The notes: generated by a model not told the origin, from the sequence alone. DNA of 64,000 bases from Zeaxanthinibacter sp. PT1 (GCF_028464225.1 NZ_JAQPCN010000003.1:186001-250000), one strand, 5' to 3'. Shown: positions 40,712 to 53,598, counted from the stretch's first letter. Program-made: numbers and translations.

Positions 40712-41508
40712 TAGTTCTCCAGCATTTTTTGCAGGATGTGTTCCACCCCGCCTTCATCATTGGTGAGAGTCTTGTAATTTGCCGCGCTCAATACGTTGGG
40801 ATGAGCATTAGCCATGGCAACACTATAGGTAGCTAGTGATAACATCTCCAGGTCATTGTTGTAATCTCCAAAAACCAGCGTTTCTTCAGGGCTTATCCCA
40901 TAGTTGTCCTGGATCTTTTTAAGTGCATAACCCTTGTTGGCGTTGGGATGAGAGAGATCTACCCAGTGCTCACCGGATACTTTCACCTGTAGTTCCGACT
41001 CAAAGGACTGTACCGCGGGATAAATATATTGCTCGGAGTTAATCTCGTGATAGACCGCGATCTTCAGGATTTCCTCGTCAAATTCGTAGAGATCGGATAC
41101 CACCTGGTAAGAGGTATAGTATTCCTGTAGTTTTGATTGAAAGTCCCTGGATCTTTCGCTGATGTAGGCGCTGCCTTTACAGCATAGGATAGGATGCGCA
41201 TCGGGTACGGCAGACAATTCTCTCAGAACCTCGTTTTTCTTCCCTCCCGGAAGAGGGGTGGATACCAGTTCTTTTCCCTGCTGAACAGCAAAACCGCCAT
41301 TCTCTGCAATAATGATGATCTCATCGCGGATCGGGGCTAGTTTTTCTGCAATACTACCAAACTGCCTGCCGCTGGCGGCTACGAAGAGAATATTATTATT
41401 GCGGAGTTGTTTATAGAGATCGAAGAATAAAGGGCTCACCTGGTGCTTAGAATTTAGCAGGGTGCCATCCATATCTGTGACGACTAATTTTATGCGGGAT
41501 AAATCCAT
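40708..41508 (-). CDS. Cof-type HAD-IIB hydrolase
   Basis: 266 residues of the haloacid dehalogenase superfamily with a C2b cap: motif I Val-Thr-Asp-Met-Asp-Gly-Thr-Leu-Leu, motif II Val-Ala-Ala-Ser-Gly-Arg, motif III Lys near the cap end, and Val-Phe-Gly-Asp-Tyr-Asn-Asn-Asp-Leu-Glu-Met (motif IV). These enzymes dephosphorylate sugar phosphates, flavin or pyridoxal phosphates; the substrate is unknown. A TACCTTTG box lies 20 bp upstream of the ATG. Confidence 0.9.
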   Translation of the reverse strand: MDLSRIKLVVTDMDGTLLNSKHQVSPLFFDLYKQLRNNNILFVAASGRQFGSIAEKLAPIRDEIIIIAENGGFAVQQGKELVSTPLPGGKKNEVLRELSAVPDAHPILCCKGSAYISERSRDFQSKLQEYYTSYQVVSDLYEFDEEILKIAVYHEINSEQYIYPAVQSFESELQVKVSGEHWVDLSHPNANKGYALKKIQDNYGISPEETLVFGDYNNDLEMLSLATYSVAMANAHPNVLSAANYKTLTNDEGGVEHILQKMLENY

Positions 41509-41602
41509 GTTTTGTATCTTCAGCTTACAAAGGTATTTTTTAAGAATTTAAAATAAGGATGTAAAAGTGAAAGTTTTACCCTCAGATACACCCGCCACGG
41601 CG

Positions 41603-42028
41603 ATGAAAATTTATCAGAAATCTATAAGGCTGCCTCCTTTTCCAAGGGGGTTCCACCTGGTGACAGACAGGATTGTTTCTCAATTCCCGGAAATACATGA
41701 AATTAAGACCGGGCTGTTGCATGTTTTTATTCAGCATACCTCGGCAAGTCTCACTATTAACGAGAATGCAGATCCAACGGTCAGGGCAGACTTTGAGAGT
41801 CATATGAACCAAATGGTTCCGGAAAATGCACCCTATTACCAGCATACGATAGAAGGTCCGGATGATATGCCGGCACATATTAAATCATCCTTGATGGGAG
41901 CTTCTTTACAAATACCACTAACCAACGGCAGGCTGAATCTGGGAACATGGCAGGGGATTTATCTCTGTGAACACAGGGACCACGTAAGTGGCAGGCGTTT
42001 GGTGCTCACCGCATATGGCAGCAGCTAA
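41603..42028 (+). CDS. YjbQ-family protein (UPF0047)
   Basis: 141 residues with the family motif set: Leu-Leu-His-Val-Phe-Ile-Gln-His-Thr-Ser-Ala-Ser-Leu, Asn-Glu-Asn-Ala-Asp-Pro-Thr-Val, His-Ile-Lys-Ser-Ser-Leu-Met-Gly and Leu-Gly-Thr-Trp-Gln-Gly-Ile-Tyr-Leu-Cys-Glu-His-Arg. Homologues bind metal and show weak thiamine-phosphate synthase activity; the physiological role is open. ATG 41603 rather than 41567. Confidence 0.9.
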   Translation: MKIYQKSIRLPPFPRGFHLVTDRIVSQFPEIHEIKTGLLHVFIQHTSASLTINENADPTVRADFESHMNQMVPENAPYYQHTIEGPDDMPAHIKSSLMGASLQIPLTNGRLNLGTWQGIYLCEHRDHVSGRRLVLTAYGSS

Positions 42029-42053
42029 TGAAGAAATAAAAACATTATAATAA

Positions 42054-42329
42054 ATGGCATCTAAAGAAGACATACTGAACAAGATACAGATCCTGATCAC
42101 TCATCATTTTGCAACACCGGAAGAGGCTTATCGTTACTTTGATAAGGATTCCGACGGAAAACTGAAAAGGGATGAGATCATAGAATTGTTGAAGAAGGCA
42201 GAGATCAACGGTTTTATACGTGGTATCGTGGCTAATAAATTAATACAGGGATACGATCGGTCCGGGGACGAATACGTTGATTGGGAGGAATTCAAAGCGG
42301 CTATCTCCAAAATTACTGAGGAAAGCTGA
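42054..42329 (+). CDS. EF-hand domain protein
   Basis: 91 residues with two EF-hand loops: Asp-Lys-Asp-Ser-Asp-Gly-Lys-Leu-Lys-Arg-Asp-Glu and Asp-Arg-Ser-Gly-Asp-Glu-Tyr-Val-Asp-Trp-Glu-Glu. Both have the acidic positions 1, 3, 5 and 12, so calcium binding is plausible. No signal peptide. Function unknown. Confidence 0.85.
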   Translation: MASKEDILNKIQILITHHFATPEEAYRYFDKDSDGKLKRDEIIELLKKAEINGFIRGIVANKLIQGYDRSGDEYVDWEEFKAAISKITEES

Positions 42330-42337
42330 AATTATGG

Positions 42338-42371
42338 CATAAAAAAAACCCTGGTGGTTACCAGGGTTCTA
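42338..42371 (-). terminator. Terminator of the thrS-infC-rpmI-rplT operon
   Basis: ACCCTGG / CCAGGGT stem with 6-base loop; on the reverse strand it ends in T8, 20 bp after the rplT stop. It also works as a weaker stop for the convergent EF-hand gene. Confidence 0.85.
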
Positions 42372-42389
42372 AGCGAGATAAGATTCGTT

Positions 42390-42734
42390 TTATTTTACCT
42401 TTTCTACAATAGCTTTAAAAGCTTCTGGGTGATTCATGGCCAGGTCGGCAAGTACCTTACGGTTCAGGTCGATATTATTGGCTTTCATTTTCCCCATAAA
42501 TTGTGAATAGGACAGTCCGTGCATCCTGGCACCTGCATTGATACGGGTGATCCAAAGGGCGCGGAAATTTCTTTTCTTATTCCTACGGTCCCTGTATGCA
42601 TACTGCATTGCCTTTTCTACTGCGTTTTTCGCAACGGTCCAGACATTTTTACGACGACCAAAGTATCCTTTGGCCTCTTTCATTATTTTTTTTCTACGTG
42701 CTCTTGAAGCAACTGAATTTACTGATCTTGGCAT
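42390..42734 (-). CDS. rplT: 50S ribosomal protein L20
   Basis: 114 residues, the usual length, beginning [15 protein letters not shown]. Contains [10 protein letters not shown] and [10 protein letters not shown]. L20 binds 23S rRNA during early 50S assembly. Last gene of the thrS operon. Confidence 0.98.
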   Translation of the reverse strand: MPRSVNSVASRARRKKIMKEAKGYFGRRKNVWTVAKNAVEKAMQYAYRDRRNKKRNFRALWITRINAGARMHGLSYSQFMGKMKANNIDLNRKVLADLAMNHPEAFKAIVEKVK

Positions 42735-42825
42735 TTCTTTTTGTTTTTTGTAGCAGGCGATCTGTCGTTATTCGCAGATACTTTATGGCCCAACTCCATG
42801 GTTAATACAATTCCCTTTGTGGCAA

Positions 42826-43023
42826 TTACTTTAAACGTAATTGTTCCATGATACTGTTCTCATCGGCTTTGTGTACCAATGTATCATGGGTCAGCTTAAG
42901 CTTACGCTTCTTAGATTTTTTTGTAAGAATGTGGCTCTTGTAAGCGTGCTTCCTCTTTATTTTACCGGTACCGGTCAGCTTAAAACGCTTTTTGGCACTG
43001 GACTTTGTCTTCATTTTAGGCAT
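42826..43023 (-). CDS. rpmI: 50S ribosomal protein L35
   Basis: 65 residues: [20 protein letters not shown], then the Lys-His-Ala-Tyr-Lys-Ser-His segment. Located between infC (61-bp gap) and rplT (91-bp gap), the conserved order. Confidence 0.98.
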   Translation of the reverse strand: MPKMKTKSSAKKRFKLTGTGKIKRKHAYKSHILTKKSKKRKLKLTHDTLVHKADENSIMEQLRLK

Positions 43024-43084
43024 TAGCTTCCTATTTGTTATTAATTATCTCGCTTATTATTATCAGTTGCGACACTGCGCAATT

Positions 43085-43639
43085 TTATTTCTTTGTCTTA
43101 GGCGCCAGGAACATTGTCATCCTTTTTCCTTCTAACTTGGGCATCTGTTCTACTTTTCCAAAGTCTTCCAATTCAGAGGCCAGTCTCAGAAGCAGGATCT
43201 CTCCCTGGTCCTTGTACACGATAGATCGTCCTTTGAAAAACACATAAGCTTTTAGCTTTGCACCTTCTTTAAGGAATTTTTCTGCGTGCTTCTTTTTAAA
43301 TTCGTAATCGTGGTCATCCGTCTGGGGTCCAAACCGGATTTCCTTTACTACCACTTTCGTGGCTTTAGCTTTCATAGCCTTTTCCCTCTTCTTTTGTTCG
43401 TAGAGGTACTTTTTATAGTCGATGATTTTACAAACCGGTGGATCGGCATTAGGCGATATTTCCACCAGATCAAGTCCTTGTTCCGCGGCAAAGGAAAGCG
43501 CTTCCCTGATCGGGTATACGCCCATTTCCACGTTGTCTCCCACCAATCTCACCTTGGGCGACGAAATCTTCTCATTGATCTTATGGGGATTCTTATTTTC
43601 CCTTCTAGGTTGGGGCTTAAATCTTCTTCTAATTGCTAT
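43085..43639 (-). CDS. infC: Translation initiation factor IF-3, non-canonical start
   Basis: 184 residues if started at ATA 43639. IF-3 keeps initiator tRNA fidelity and separates ribosomal subunits. The N-domain Lys-Ile-Asn-Glu-Lys-Ile then Val-Arg-Leu-Val-Gly-Asp-Asn and the C-domain Glu-Ile-Arg-Phe-Gly-Pro are clear. A GTG at 43552 would delete the first 29 residues, including the conserved Arg-Arg-Arg-Phe and His-Lys-Ile-Asn-Glu segments, so the start must be upstream. In that frame there is no ATG, GTG or TTG: only ATA 43639 (giving Met-Ala-Ile-Arg-Arg-Arg) or ATT 43633, with TAA five codons before. infC uses AUU in E. coli for autoregulation. Confidence 0.88.
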   Translation of the reverse strand: MAIRRRFKPQPRRENKNPHKINEKISSPKVRLVGDNVEMGVYPIREALSFAAEQGLDLVEISPNADPPVCKIIDYKKYLYEQKKREKAMKAKATKVVVKEIRFGPQTDDHDYEFKKKHAEKFLKEGAKLKAYVFFKGRSIVYKDQGEILLLRLASELEDFGKVEQMPKLEGKRMTMFLAPKTKK

Positions 43640-43673
43640 GGCTACTACTTTTTAATTCGACTTATTTTAACTT

Positions 43674-45623
43674 TTATTTGAATGACTTTAAGGTACTACT
43701 TATTTCCTTTTCGACCAAGTCTACAAATTGTTTCACAGAAATCTTACCCAGATCTTCACCACCATGACGGCGGACAGAGATCATTGATTCAGACTCTTCT
43801 TGCTCACCAACGATCAGCATAAACGGGATTTTATTCATCTCGGCGTCCCGGATTTTCTTCCCTACCGTCTCGTTTCGATGGTCTGCAAGGGCGCGAATTT
43901 CGTGATTTTCCAGTGAATTTAAAACTTTTTCGGCATATTTTTCGTGTTTCTCACTGACGGGCAAGATTATAGCCTGTTCCGGGATAAGCCATAATGGGAA
44001 ATTTCCACCCGTATGTTCCAGTAACAAGGCTACAAACCGCTCCATACTTCCAAATGGGGCCCGGTGGATCATTACGGGACGATGGGTTTCATTGTCACTT
44101 CCCTTGTAAGTCAGGTCAAACCGCTCAGGCAGGTTGTAATCTACCTGTATGGTCCCTAATTGCCATTGTCTTCCCAGTGCATCTTTGACCATAAAATCAA
44201 GTTTAGGTCCGTAAAATGCGGCTTCCCCTTCCTCGATCTTAAAATTCAGGCCTTTTTCCTGGGCGGCATTAATAATGGCCTGTTCTGCTTTTTCCCAATT
44301 CTCGACAGAGCCGATATATTTCTCGGGTTTCTCTGGGTCCCTCAGGGACACCTGTGCGGTGAAATTATCAAAACCAAGAGAATTAAGTACGTACAGAGAC
44401 AGGTCTATTACGTCTTTGAACTCCTGGTCTAGTTGGTCGGGGGTACAGAAAATATGGGCATCATCCTGGGTGAATCCCCGTACACGTGTTAACCCGTGAA
44501 GTTCACCGCTCTGTTCATAACGATACACGGTGCCGAATTCGGCATAACGTTTCGGGAGATCACGATAACTGAAAGACCTTGAGTTGTAGATCTCGCAGTG
44601 GTGGGGGCAGTTCATTGGCTTCAGCAAAAATTCCTCATCTTCTTTCGGAGTATGGATCGGCTGAAAACTGTCTTCCCCGTATTTAGCGTAATGCCCGGAG
44701 GTGACATACAGTTCCTTCTGTCCGATATGGGGGGTGACCACCATCTCGTAGCCCGCTTGTTTCTGGGCTTTTTTCAGGAATTGTTCCAGGCGCTCCCTAA
44801 GTGCAGCACCCTTGGGTAGCCACAGCGGTAATCCCTGTCCAACTTTTTGCGAGAAGGTGAATAGGTCAAGTTCTTTACCCAGCTTCCTGTGATCTCTCTT
44901 CTTAGCTTCCTCCAGCAATGCGAGGTATTCTGTAAGCTCTTTTTGTTTCGGGAAAGAAATTCCGTAAACCCTGGTGAGCTGGGGATTATTCTCATCACCC
45001 CTCCAGTATGCCCCGGCTACATTCAGGATCTTTATCGCCTTGATGACCCCGGTATTCGGGATATGTCCTCCACGGCACAGATCTGTGAAAGTATCGTGGT
45101 CACAGAAGGTAATGCTTCCGTCTTCCAGGTTCTCTATAAGCTCTGTCTTGTATTCGTTCTGCTGCTCCTCGTAATAAGCGAGTGCTTCCTGCTTGCTGAC
45201 GGCGCGCATGCTAAAATCGTGCTTGCCGCGGGCAATCTCCAATGCCTTTTTCTCAATGGCCGGGAAATCCTTTTCAGAGATGGAATGCTCTCCGAAATCT
45301 ACGTCGTAGTAAAAACCGTTTTCAATGGCAGGTCCAATGGTCAGTTTAATGCCGGGGTACAGCTCTTCCAGCGCCTGCGCGACAACGTGGGAAGAAGAAT
45401 GCCAGAATGCTTTCTTTCCTTCATCATCATTCCAGGTGTGCAATACCAGTTTGCCGTCCTCTTCCAGGGAAGAAACCGTCTCTACCTTGGTCCCGTTAAA
45501 GGTTGCAGAGATAACATTCCTGGCCAGCCCTTCACTGATGCTCCTGGCCACATCCATAGGGGTTGCCCCCTGTTCAAACTCTTTTACGGAATTATCCGGT
45601 AAGGTTATTTTGATCATTCCCAT
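43674..45623 (-). CDS. thrS: Threonyl-tRNA synthetase
   Basis: 649 residues, full length. N-terminal TGS domain (Ile-Lys-Ile-Thr-Leu-Pro-Asp), editing domain with [10 protein letters not shown] and Asp-Leu-Cys-Arg-Gly-Gly-His, class II catalytic core with Met-Asn-Cys-Pro-His-His (Zn Cys) and Arg-Tyr-Glu-Gln-Ser-Gly, and a C-terminal anticodon-binding domain. The family start may be the second ATG (45617). Charges tRNA-Thr. First gene of the thrS-infC-rpmI-rplT operon; the gap to infC is 34 bp. Confidence 0.97.
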   Translation of the reverse strand: MGMIKITLPDNSVKEFEQGATPMDVARSISEGLARNVISATFNGTKVETVSSLEEDGKLVLHTWNDDEGKKAFWHSSSHVVAQALEELYPGIKLTIGPAIENGFYYDVDFGEHSISEKDFPAIEKKALEIARGKHDFSMRAVSKQEALAYYEEQQNEYKTELIENLEDGSITFCDHDTFTDLCRGGHIPNTGVIKAIKILNVAGAYWRGDENNPQLTRVYGISFPKQKELTEYLALLEEAKKRDHRKLGKELDLFTFSQKVGQGLPLWLPKGAALRERLEQFLKKAQKQAGYEMVVTPHIGQKELYVTSGHYAKYGEDSFQPIHTPKEDEEFLLKPMNCPHHCEIYNSRSFSYRDLPKRYAEFGTVYRYEQSGELHGLTRVRGFTQDDAHIFCTPDQLDQEFKDVIDLSLYVLNSLGFDNFTAQVSLRDPEKPEKYIGSVENWEKAEQAIINAAQEKGLNFKIEEGEAAFYGPKLDFMVKDALGRQWQLGTIQVDYNLPERFDLTYKGSDNETHRPVMIHRAPFGSMERFVALLLEHTGGNFPLWLIPEQAIILPVSEKHEKYAEKVLNSLENHEIRALADHRNETVGKKIRDAEMNKIPFMLIVGEQEESESMISVRRHGGEDLGKISVKQFVDLVEKEISSTLKSFK

Positions 45624-45643
45624 CGCTCATTTTTGTAAGGGAG

Positions 45644-45674
45644 CAAAGATAGCATCTTGCATTGATGCAGGCAA
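45644..45674 (-). promoter_or_regulatory. Promoter of the thrS operon
   Basis: TTG (45674-45672), 20-base spacer, TATCTTTG (45651-45644). Predicted transcript start leaves a leader of only about 15 bases, so there is no room for a T-box or similar leader control. Confidence 0.75.
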
Positions 45675-45721
45675 TTAATGAGAAAGTATTTTAGAGGGCC
45701 TGTACCTTAGCCTGAAGTGAA

Positions 45722-45946
45722 TTATTTTTTATTAAAAAAAGCATTGACGACTGTACGTATACTGTAGAATCCCATGCCCACAGCAGCCAGGGCAACGATA
45801 AAACCAAAAATGAGTACATAAAGGTAGAGGGGATGTCCCTCGTTCTTAAAAGCTTGGTAGATAATTACCGGGGCAATAAACATCAGTAAGGCTGTGATGC
45901 CCAGGTATTTGACTCCCTTAATCAATAAATCTCTGTCTGTTCTCAT
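45722..45946 (-). CDS. Small membrane protein, DUF6095-like
   Basis: 74 residues with two transmembrane helices separated by Phe-Lys-Asn-Glu-Gly-His-Pro-Leu-Tyr, the loop I associate with the flavobacterial DUF6095 family. The basic N-terminus is Arg-Thr-Asp-Arg-Asp-Leu-Leu-Ile-Lys-Gly. Function unknown; sits upstream of thrS in the same direction with its own spacing. Confidence 0.75.
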   Translation of the reverse strand: MRTDRDLLIKGVKYLGITALLMFIAPVIIYQAFKNEGHPLYLYVLIFGFIVALAAVGMGFYSIRTVVNAFFNKK

Positions 45947-45994
45947 AAGCCCGGGCAGTTTTATTGCAAAAATACCGATTTAGAGGTTAATTTC

Positions 45995-46852
45995 TTATTG
46001 TATGGTCAGGGTATCCCGGAATTCCTGGCAGACGGCAAAATACCCCAGGGCAAAATTATCGGGATCGCCCACATTGTCAAAATTCTCAATATTATCAATT
46101 CCGGTAGCATTGATGATATTGCCCCGCACCGTCGCAGCCGGGGTCTGGAAGGGACCGGCGGTATCGCTGCCGCTCTGTACGATCAGCTGGTTCATGTAGT
46201 TATAGAATGGTTCATCAACACCCAGCAATCCTATTTCAATTTCTTTTCCTGGTTCAAAAGTCTGGTCGTAGAAATAGGAGAACACAAATTGTTGTCCCTG
46301 GTAGAACTCATCCTCGGTCACCAGGTATTCATCAGAACCAAGGTCAAATAAATAAAAGTCGTTTCTTTCAGCGGAATCCGTAAACGAAATAATCACTTCG
46401 GTCTCATCTCCTTCAAAAAGGCTGGCATCCCCTTGCTCCAGGGAATCGATCGGAACTCCCGGTACATACTGGGTACTCGCAATATACAATTCCCCCTGGA
46501 AATCGACCTGCAGGATGAGCCTGCCCGTAAGAAAGAATTCTGTATTCTTACTGGCTTCATAAACCCCTGGTTCTGTCTGAAGCAGGATGATAGAATTGGG
46601 GTTCTCGAAAGAGGTTTCCATGTCGATGTTGGTGATGGTCATCTGCTCAACGGCCGTAGCCGGGGTCTCCCCGAAGAATGAATCGGTAAGGTTAACCTTG
46701 ACACTTATATTTTGTACGGGCTCTGAAGTATTGATCCGGAGCAAGGCATCTACGATTAGTCGTGGGGCTCCAACCGGGGTATCGATCTCTACAACCTCCT
46801 CACAACTGAAAAAGAACAGGTTGATAAATACTAAAGTGATGATCCTTTTCAT
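45995..46852 (-). CDS. DUF4249 lipoprotein, partner of the TonB receptor
   Basis: 285 residues. The signal ends Leu-Phe-Phe-Phe-Ser-Cys (lipobox). A beta-rich domain follows with Pro-Arg-Leu-Ile-Val-Asp-Ala and late strand Phe-Ala-Leu-Gly-Tyr-Phe, typical of DUF4249, which in Bacteroidota is encoded with a FecA/carboxypeptidase-regulatory-type TonB receptor and probably acts as its surface lipoprotein. The start lies 3 bp after the receptor stop, so they form one operon. Confidence 0.85.
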   Translation of the reverse strand: MKRIITLVFINLFFFSCEEVVEIDTPVGAPRLIVDALLRINTSEPVQNISVKVNLTDSFFGETPATAVEQMTITNIDMETSFENPNSIILLQTEPGVYEASKNTEFFLTGRLILQVDFQGELYIASTQYVPGVPIDSLEQGDASLFEGDETEVIISFTDSAERNDFYLFDLGSDEYLVTEDEFYQGQQFVFSYFYDQTFEPGKEIEIGLLGVDEPFYNYMNQLIVQSGSDTAGPFQTPAATVRGNIINATGIDNIENFDNVGDPDNFALGYFAVCQEFRDTLTIQ

Positions 46853-46855
46853 AAC

Positions 46856-49258
46856 TTAAAACTTAAAATTGTAAGTAACTGCAGGCACGATCCCGAATAT
46901 AGAGGTGCGTATAGCTTCATTGGCTCCGGTGTCCTGGTTTCGCCTGAAGTTAATAGATGCAGCATTCATCCGGTTATATACGTTGTAAACACTGAAAACC
47001 CATTCGGTCTGCAATTTCCTGTTGCGGTTTTTTTTGGGAATCAGTGTTGCTGAAATATCCAGCCTGTGGTAGTCGGGCAGTCTTTCCGTATTACGCAGTC
47101 CGTAATAGGGCACCGTGAGTCCCTGGAAACCAAATTGCCCAACAGGGTAGTTGGTAGGCTGCCCAGTCTGGTAAATAAAATTACTGTTCAGGCTCCACTT
47201 CTCATTGATGTCATAACTTCCGTATAAGGCAATATCATGGGTCTTATCATAAGGCGTATTATACCATTCTCCGAAATTAATCCCGGTTTCCTGGTTAGAC
47301 CTTCCATTATCATTTACCGGGGAACGGCCCGGTGTTCGCTGCTCCGATTTGGACAAGGTATACGCCAGCCACCCCTGTAAATTGCCTTCGTTTTTTCTCA
47401 GTAACAATTCTAATCCATATGCCCTGGCCTGGCCGTTCAGGATCACTTGTTCTATAGCGTTGTTGGCGATCAGGTTGGCTCCGTCTATATAATCTATCCT
47501 GTTCTGCACTTCCTTATAGAAAACTTCGGTCTCAAGGGTATACCGGTTATCCCGGATTTCCTTAAAGTATCCCAAGGCATACTGGTCCAGTAACTGGGGT
47601 TTTACAAAAGGACCACTGGGGGTCCAGACATCGAGCGGGGTAGGGGAGCTGGTGTTAGAGAGCAGATGAAGGTACTGGGAAAGCCTGGTATAACTCCCCT
47701 TTAGCGCATTGCGCTCATCCGGAGTCCAGGAAAGGGAGATACGGGGTTCCAGATTAGTGAAATCTGCCAGTGTGGTACTTCGCCCGGGATTTGTAATTTC
47801 TATGGGGTCTGCTTCCTGGTAGATGAGCAAGAAAGGATCAAAGGTAACGGGGCGGTTGTCCTGGTAACGGTTAAGTTCGTCCTGGCCCAGGCGAATAAAA
47901 TGACTTAGCCTTAGGCCATACTGCATGCTGAAGCTACGGGACAATTTGTGCTCCACATCCACATAAACTGCGGTTTCATTGGCGTATTTCTGGATCAACT
48001 GCTCTTTAAGAATACCCGAATCTTCCCGGTTGGGTTCAATTTCCCCCGGATTAAAACGGTAGTAGGTATTCTGAAGGCCAAAATTCACTTGTAAAGCATC
48101 GGTCAGGTAGTGTTTAAAATCGTATTTCAGGTTAAAATTCTGTATCCCGGAATTCCATCGGAAACCGACAAAATCGAGTTCAAGCCCATAGTAATAATCC
48201 GAATAGATCAGGGAAAGATTGGAGAAAAGTCGGTCAGAGAAAATATGGTTCCAGCGAAAATTGAAAACGCTGTTGCCGTAAGTGTTATTAAAAACATTGG
48301 CGACACTAAAAACATCCCTGCCAAAGTAGCCGGATAAAAACAGGTTATTTCGATTATTGAGACGGTAGTTCAGTTTGGTATTCAGATCGTAGAAATAGGC
48401 CTTGTTCTGTATATCGAACAACGGAAGGAACAGGTGTGCATAGGATGCCCGGCCTCCTACAAGGAAAGCTGCAGTGTCTTTCTTGATGGGCCCCTCGGCT
48501 AACAGCCGGCTGGCAACCAGCCCTATGCCACCGTTCATTTTAAATTCCTTGCTGTTTCCTTCTTTCTGGAAGATCTCCAGTACCGAGGAAACCCTGCCTC
48601 CGTAGCGGGCGGGAATACCGCCCTTATACAGTTTGATATCCTTAATGGCATCGGGGTTGAACACTGAAAAGAACCCGAACAAATGGGACGAATTAAAGAT
48701 GGTGGCCTCGTCTAACAGGATCAGGTTCTGGTCTGCTGCACCACCGCGAACATTGAACCCTGAGGATCCTTCACCGGCATTGGTTACCCCCGGCAGTAAC
48801 ACCAGCGATTTAAGCACATCTGCTTCACCGAGAACTACAGGTACTTTTTTTATGGTTTGCGCCGATAATGCATTTACGCTCATTTGGGGTTTGGTGATAT
48901 CTGTTCTTTCGGCATCTTCGGTCAGGATCACTTCCTGTAACTCCTCTGTCTGTTCGAACATCCGAAAGTTTCGCTGTATGTTACGATTAAACTGTAGTGT
49001 CTCCCTGATCTCGCTAAAGCCCAGGTAGGTAATACGGATCTCGTAATTCCCTTCGGGCAGGGTGAGGGAATAGAACCCATATTCATTGGTAACTGCCCCT
49101 GTTCCCAATTCGGGAACAACCACACTAACCCCTATTAAGGTTTCATTGCTGTTTGCTTCTGTAATAGTGCCGCTGAGGGTATATCGCTGTTGCGCATACA
49201 GGGAATTCATGACCAGCAGTATGCCTAACAGGGAATAGAAGGTCTTATGCATTCGCAA
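46856..49258 (-). CDS. TonB-dependent receptor with carboxypeptidase-regulatory-like N-domain
   Basis: 800 residues. Signal peptide (ending near Leu-Tyr-Ala-Gln), carboxypeptidase regulatory-like domain (Gly-Thr-Ile-Thr-Glu-Ala-Asn ... Ala-Val-Thr-Asn-Glu-Tyr-Gly-Phe-Tyr), plug domain (Phe-Asn-Val-Arg-Gly-Gly-Ala-Ala-Asp-Gln-Asn-Leu) and a 22-strand barrel ending in Thr-Tyr-Asn-Phe-Lys-Phe. No TonB box is clear. Together with the DUF4249 gene it probably takes up a siderophore or another small ligand; the substrate cannot be read from sequence. Confidence 0.9.
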   Translation of the reverse strand: MRMHKTFYSLLGILLVMNSLYAQQRYTLSGTITEANSNETLIGVSVVVPELGTGAVTNEYGFYSLTLPEGNYEIRITYLGFSEIRETLQFNRNIQRNFRMFEQTEELQEVILTEDAERTDITKPQMSVNALSAQTIKKVPVVLGEADVLKSLVLLPGVTNAGEGSSGFNVRGGAADQNLILLDEATIFNSSHLFGFFSVFNPDAIKDIKLYKGGIPARYGGRVSSVLEIFQKEGNSKEFKMNGGIGLVASRLLAEGPIKKDTAAFLVGGRASYAHLFLPLFDIQNKAYFYDLNTKLNYRLNNRNNLFLSGYFGRDVFSVANVFNNTYGNSVFNFRWNHIFSDRLFSNLSLIYSDYYYGLELDFVGFRWNSGIQNFNLKYDFKHYLTDALQVNFGLQNTYYRFNPGEIEPNREDSGILKEQLIQKYANETAVYVDVEHKLSRSFSMQYGLRLSHFIRLGQDELNRYQDNRPVTFDPFLLIYQEADPIEITNPGRSTTLADFTNLEPRISLSWTPDERNALKGSYTRLSQYLHLLSNTSSPTPLDVWTPSGPFVKPQLLDQYALGYFKEIRDNRYTLETEVFYKEVQNRIDYIDGANLIANNAIEQVILNGQARAYGLELLLRKNEGNLQGWLAYTLSKSEQRTPGRSPVNDNGRSNQETGINFGEWYNTPYDKTHDIALYGSYDINEKWSLNSNFIYQTGQPTNYPVGQFGFQGLTVPYYGLRNTERLPDYHRLDISATLIPKKNRNRKLQTEWVFSVYNVYNRMNAASINFRRNQDTGANEAIRTSIFGIVPAVTYNFKF

Positions 49259-49309
49259 TTTTTATCTAAAAATAGGGAGAATAAACGGATTTGAATCCCC
49301 TGATAAAAT

Positions 49310-49340
49310 AAACAACCCCACGCATTGGTGGGGTTGTAGG
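49310..49340 (-). terminator. Terminator of isocitrate dehydrogenase gene
   Basis: ACAACCCCA / TGGGGTTGT stem (49312-49320, 49329-49337) with 8-base loop and a T-rich tail on the reverse strand. Confidence 0.82.
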
Positions 49341-49358
49341 TATATTAAGAATATTCGC

Positions 49359-52287
<2,929 letters not shown>

Positions 52288-53598
52288 TTAACGTGTATCC
52301 GTGCCTGTCGGGGATTCACGCTTTAGTTGGCGCTGTATTTTGCGAATGGCAGATTCAATGGATTTTTCCGGTTCAATAATGTTGTATTCTCCCCAGAAAT
52401 CGGGATCAGAGAAACCGCTGGCTTCATCGGCCAGGATTACGGATGGTCTCAGCCTTTCACGGGCTTTAGGCAGTTCTCCCCCTGTGTTGACGACCCAATC
52501 GGTTACGGCCATCTCGCAGGTGAGACTGTAAACCGAATTAAATAATTTGCGATCCCAGTCGATCTTAAATTCGAGAAAAACATTGCTATACCCATAATAC
52601 CATTTTCCTCCTTTATTCATATAATCTACCCGGTAGGCAACCTGGGTGGGAAAGACATCGGCATTTTGCGGTTTTTTACGGACGAACATCCTGCTGGCTT
52701 CCCACTTATTGGTGATATTCAATGAAAAAATGGCGCTGGTCAGAACTTTCTGTTCTGCCTCTATATATAGCTTGCCTTCATACATTGGTTCGGCGATCTG
52801 TGGGCGCTGCTTAAAGTTGACCACGTACACCAGTTGGTCATTGATCCTGGTAGAGCGGTCAAAACTGAAATCGTAAAGATCTATGGACTCTTCCGTGAAG
52901 AGGTAGTCCGGGTATTTTACAATATCCACGAAAAGGGTGTTATAAGGTCCGCCTTGCAATTTTAGCACCAGGGTGTCTAATTTGCTGTAATCTGTACTCT
53001 TGCGGGCTTTATACAGTTCTACCACGTCGTTCCGGCCGGTTGTGTAGGGCGTTTTATAAATATTGACCACGGCTTCAGACAGGGAGACGTTTCTTCTTCG
53101 TCTTTTAATGGTCTCCCGGTAAAAGGCGGTCATGAGCATGGGGTCCGTAACGTAATTTACTCCCTTGTTTCTCAAGGTCTCTTTCACGAGGACCACGGCG
53201 TTACGAGGTGCGCTGATATTGACTTCCGGGAGTTCTGTTATGGCGACCTCAAGGCGAATGGTATTCTCGCCCTGCCTCAATGTAGCTAAGGGAATCACTT
53301 TAGAAGTGTAGCCCAGGAATGACACCTGAATCCTTGAATCCAAAAAGTTATTAGGCACCTTAAGTAGGAATTCTCCATCTGTATTGGTGACCGTACTGAT
53401 ATTGTTATCTTCCAGGCTTACACTGGCAAAAACCAGCGGTTTCCCGTTTTCTGCATCCACGACCTCACCTTTGTACTGGGTGAACGCCTGAGCAGAGGAT
53501 TCCTGTCCGGATATCCCAAGGGGAAGTAAACATAAGAACAAATACAATGATCTAAGCAAGGGTAATAGATTCGCCTTCCCGTGTCTTATGGCGGACAT
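52288..53598 (-). CDS. Carboxypeptidase-regulatory-like domain outer-membrane-associated protein
   Basis: 436 residues if started at ATG 53598 (the frame extends to 53679). Signal peptide ending near Gly-Ile-Ser-Gly-Gln. Residues ~40-125 are a carboxypeptidase D regulatory-like (CarboxypepD_reg) domain (Gly-Glu-Val-Val-Asp-Ala-Glu-Asn-Gly-Lys-Pro-Leu-Val-Phe-Ala, Thr-Asn-Thr-Asp-Gly-Glu-Phe). The remaining ~300 residues form a beta-rich domain with Phe-Tyr-Arg-Glu-Thr-Ile-Lys-Arg-Arg. It lacks a plug or barrel, so it is not a TonB receptor. Function unknown. Confidence 0.75.
   Translation of the reverse strand: MSAIRHGKANLLPLLRSLYLFLCLLPLGISGQESSAQAFTQYKGEVVDAENGKPLVFASVSLEDNNISTVTNTDGEFLLKVPNNFLDSRIQVSFLGYTSKVIPLATLRQGENTIRLEVAITELPEVNISAPRNAVVLVKETLRNKGVNYVTDPMLMTAFYRETIKRRRRNVSLSEAVVNIYKTPYTTGRNDVVELYKARKSTDYSKLDTLVLKLQGGPYNTLFVDIVKYPDYLFTEESIDLYDFSFDRSTRINDQLVYVVNFKQRPQIAEPMYEGKLYIEAEQKVLTSAIFSLNITNKWEASRMFVRKKPQNADVFPTQVAYRVDYMNKGGKWYYGYSNVFLEFKIDWDRKLFNSVYSLTCEMAVTDWVVNTGGELPKARERLRPSVILADEASGFSDPDFWGEYNIIEPEKSIESAIRKIQRQLKRESPTGTDTR

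Noticed and set aside
43085-43552. infC starting at GTG 43552
   Set aside because: It would remove the conserved IF-3 N-terminus, which is open and recognisable in the same frame upstream.
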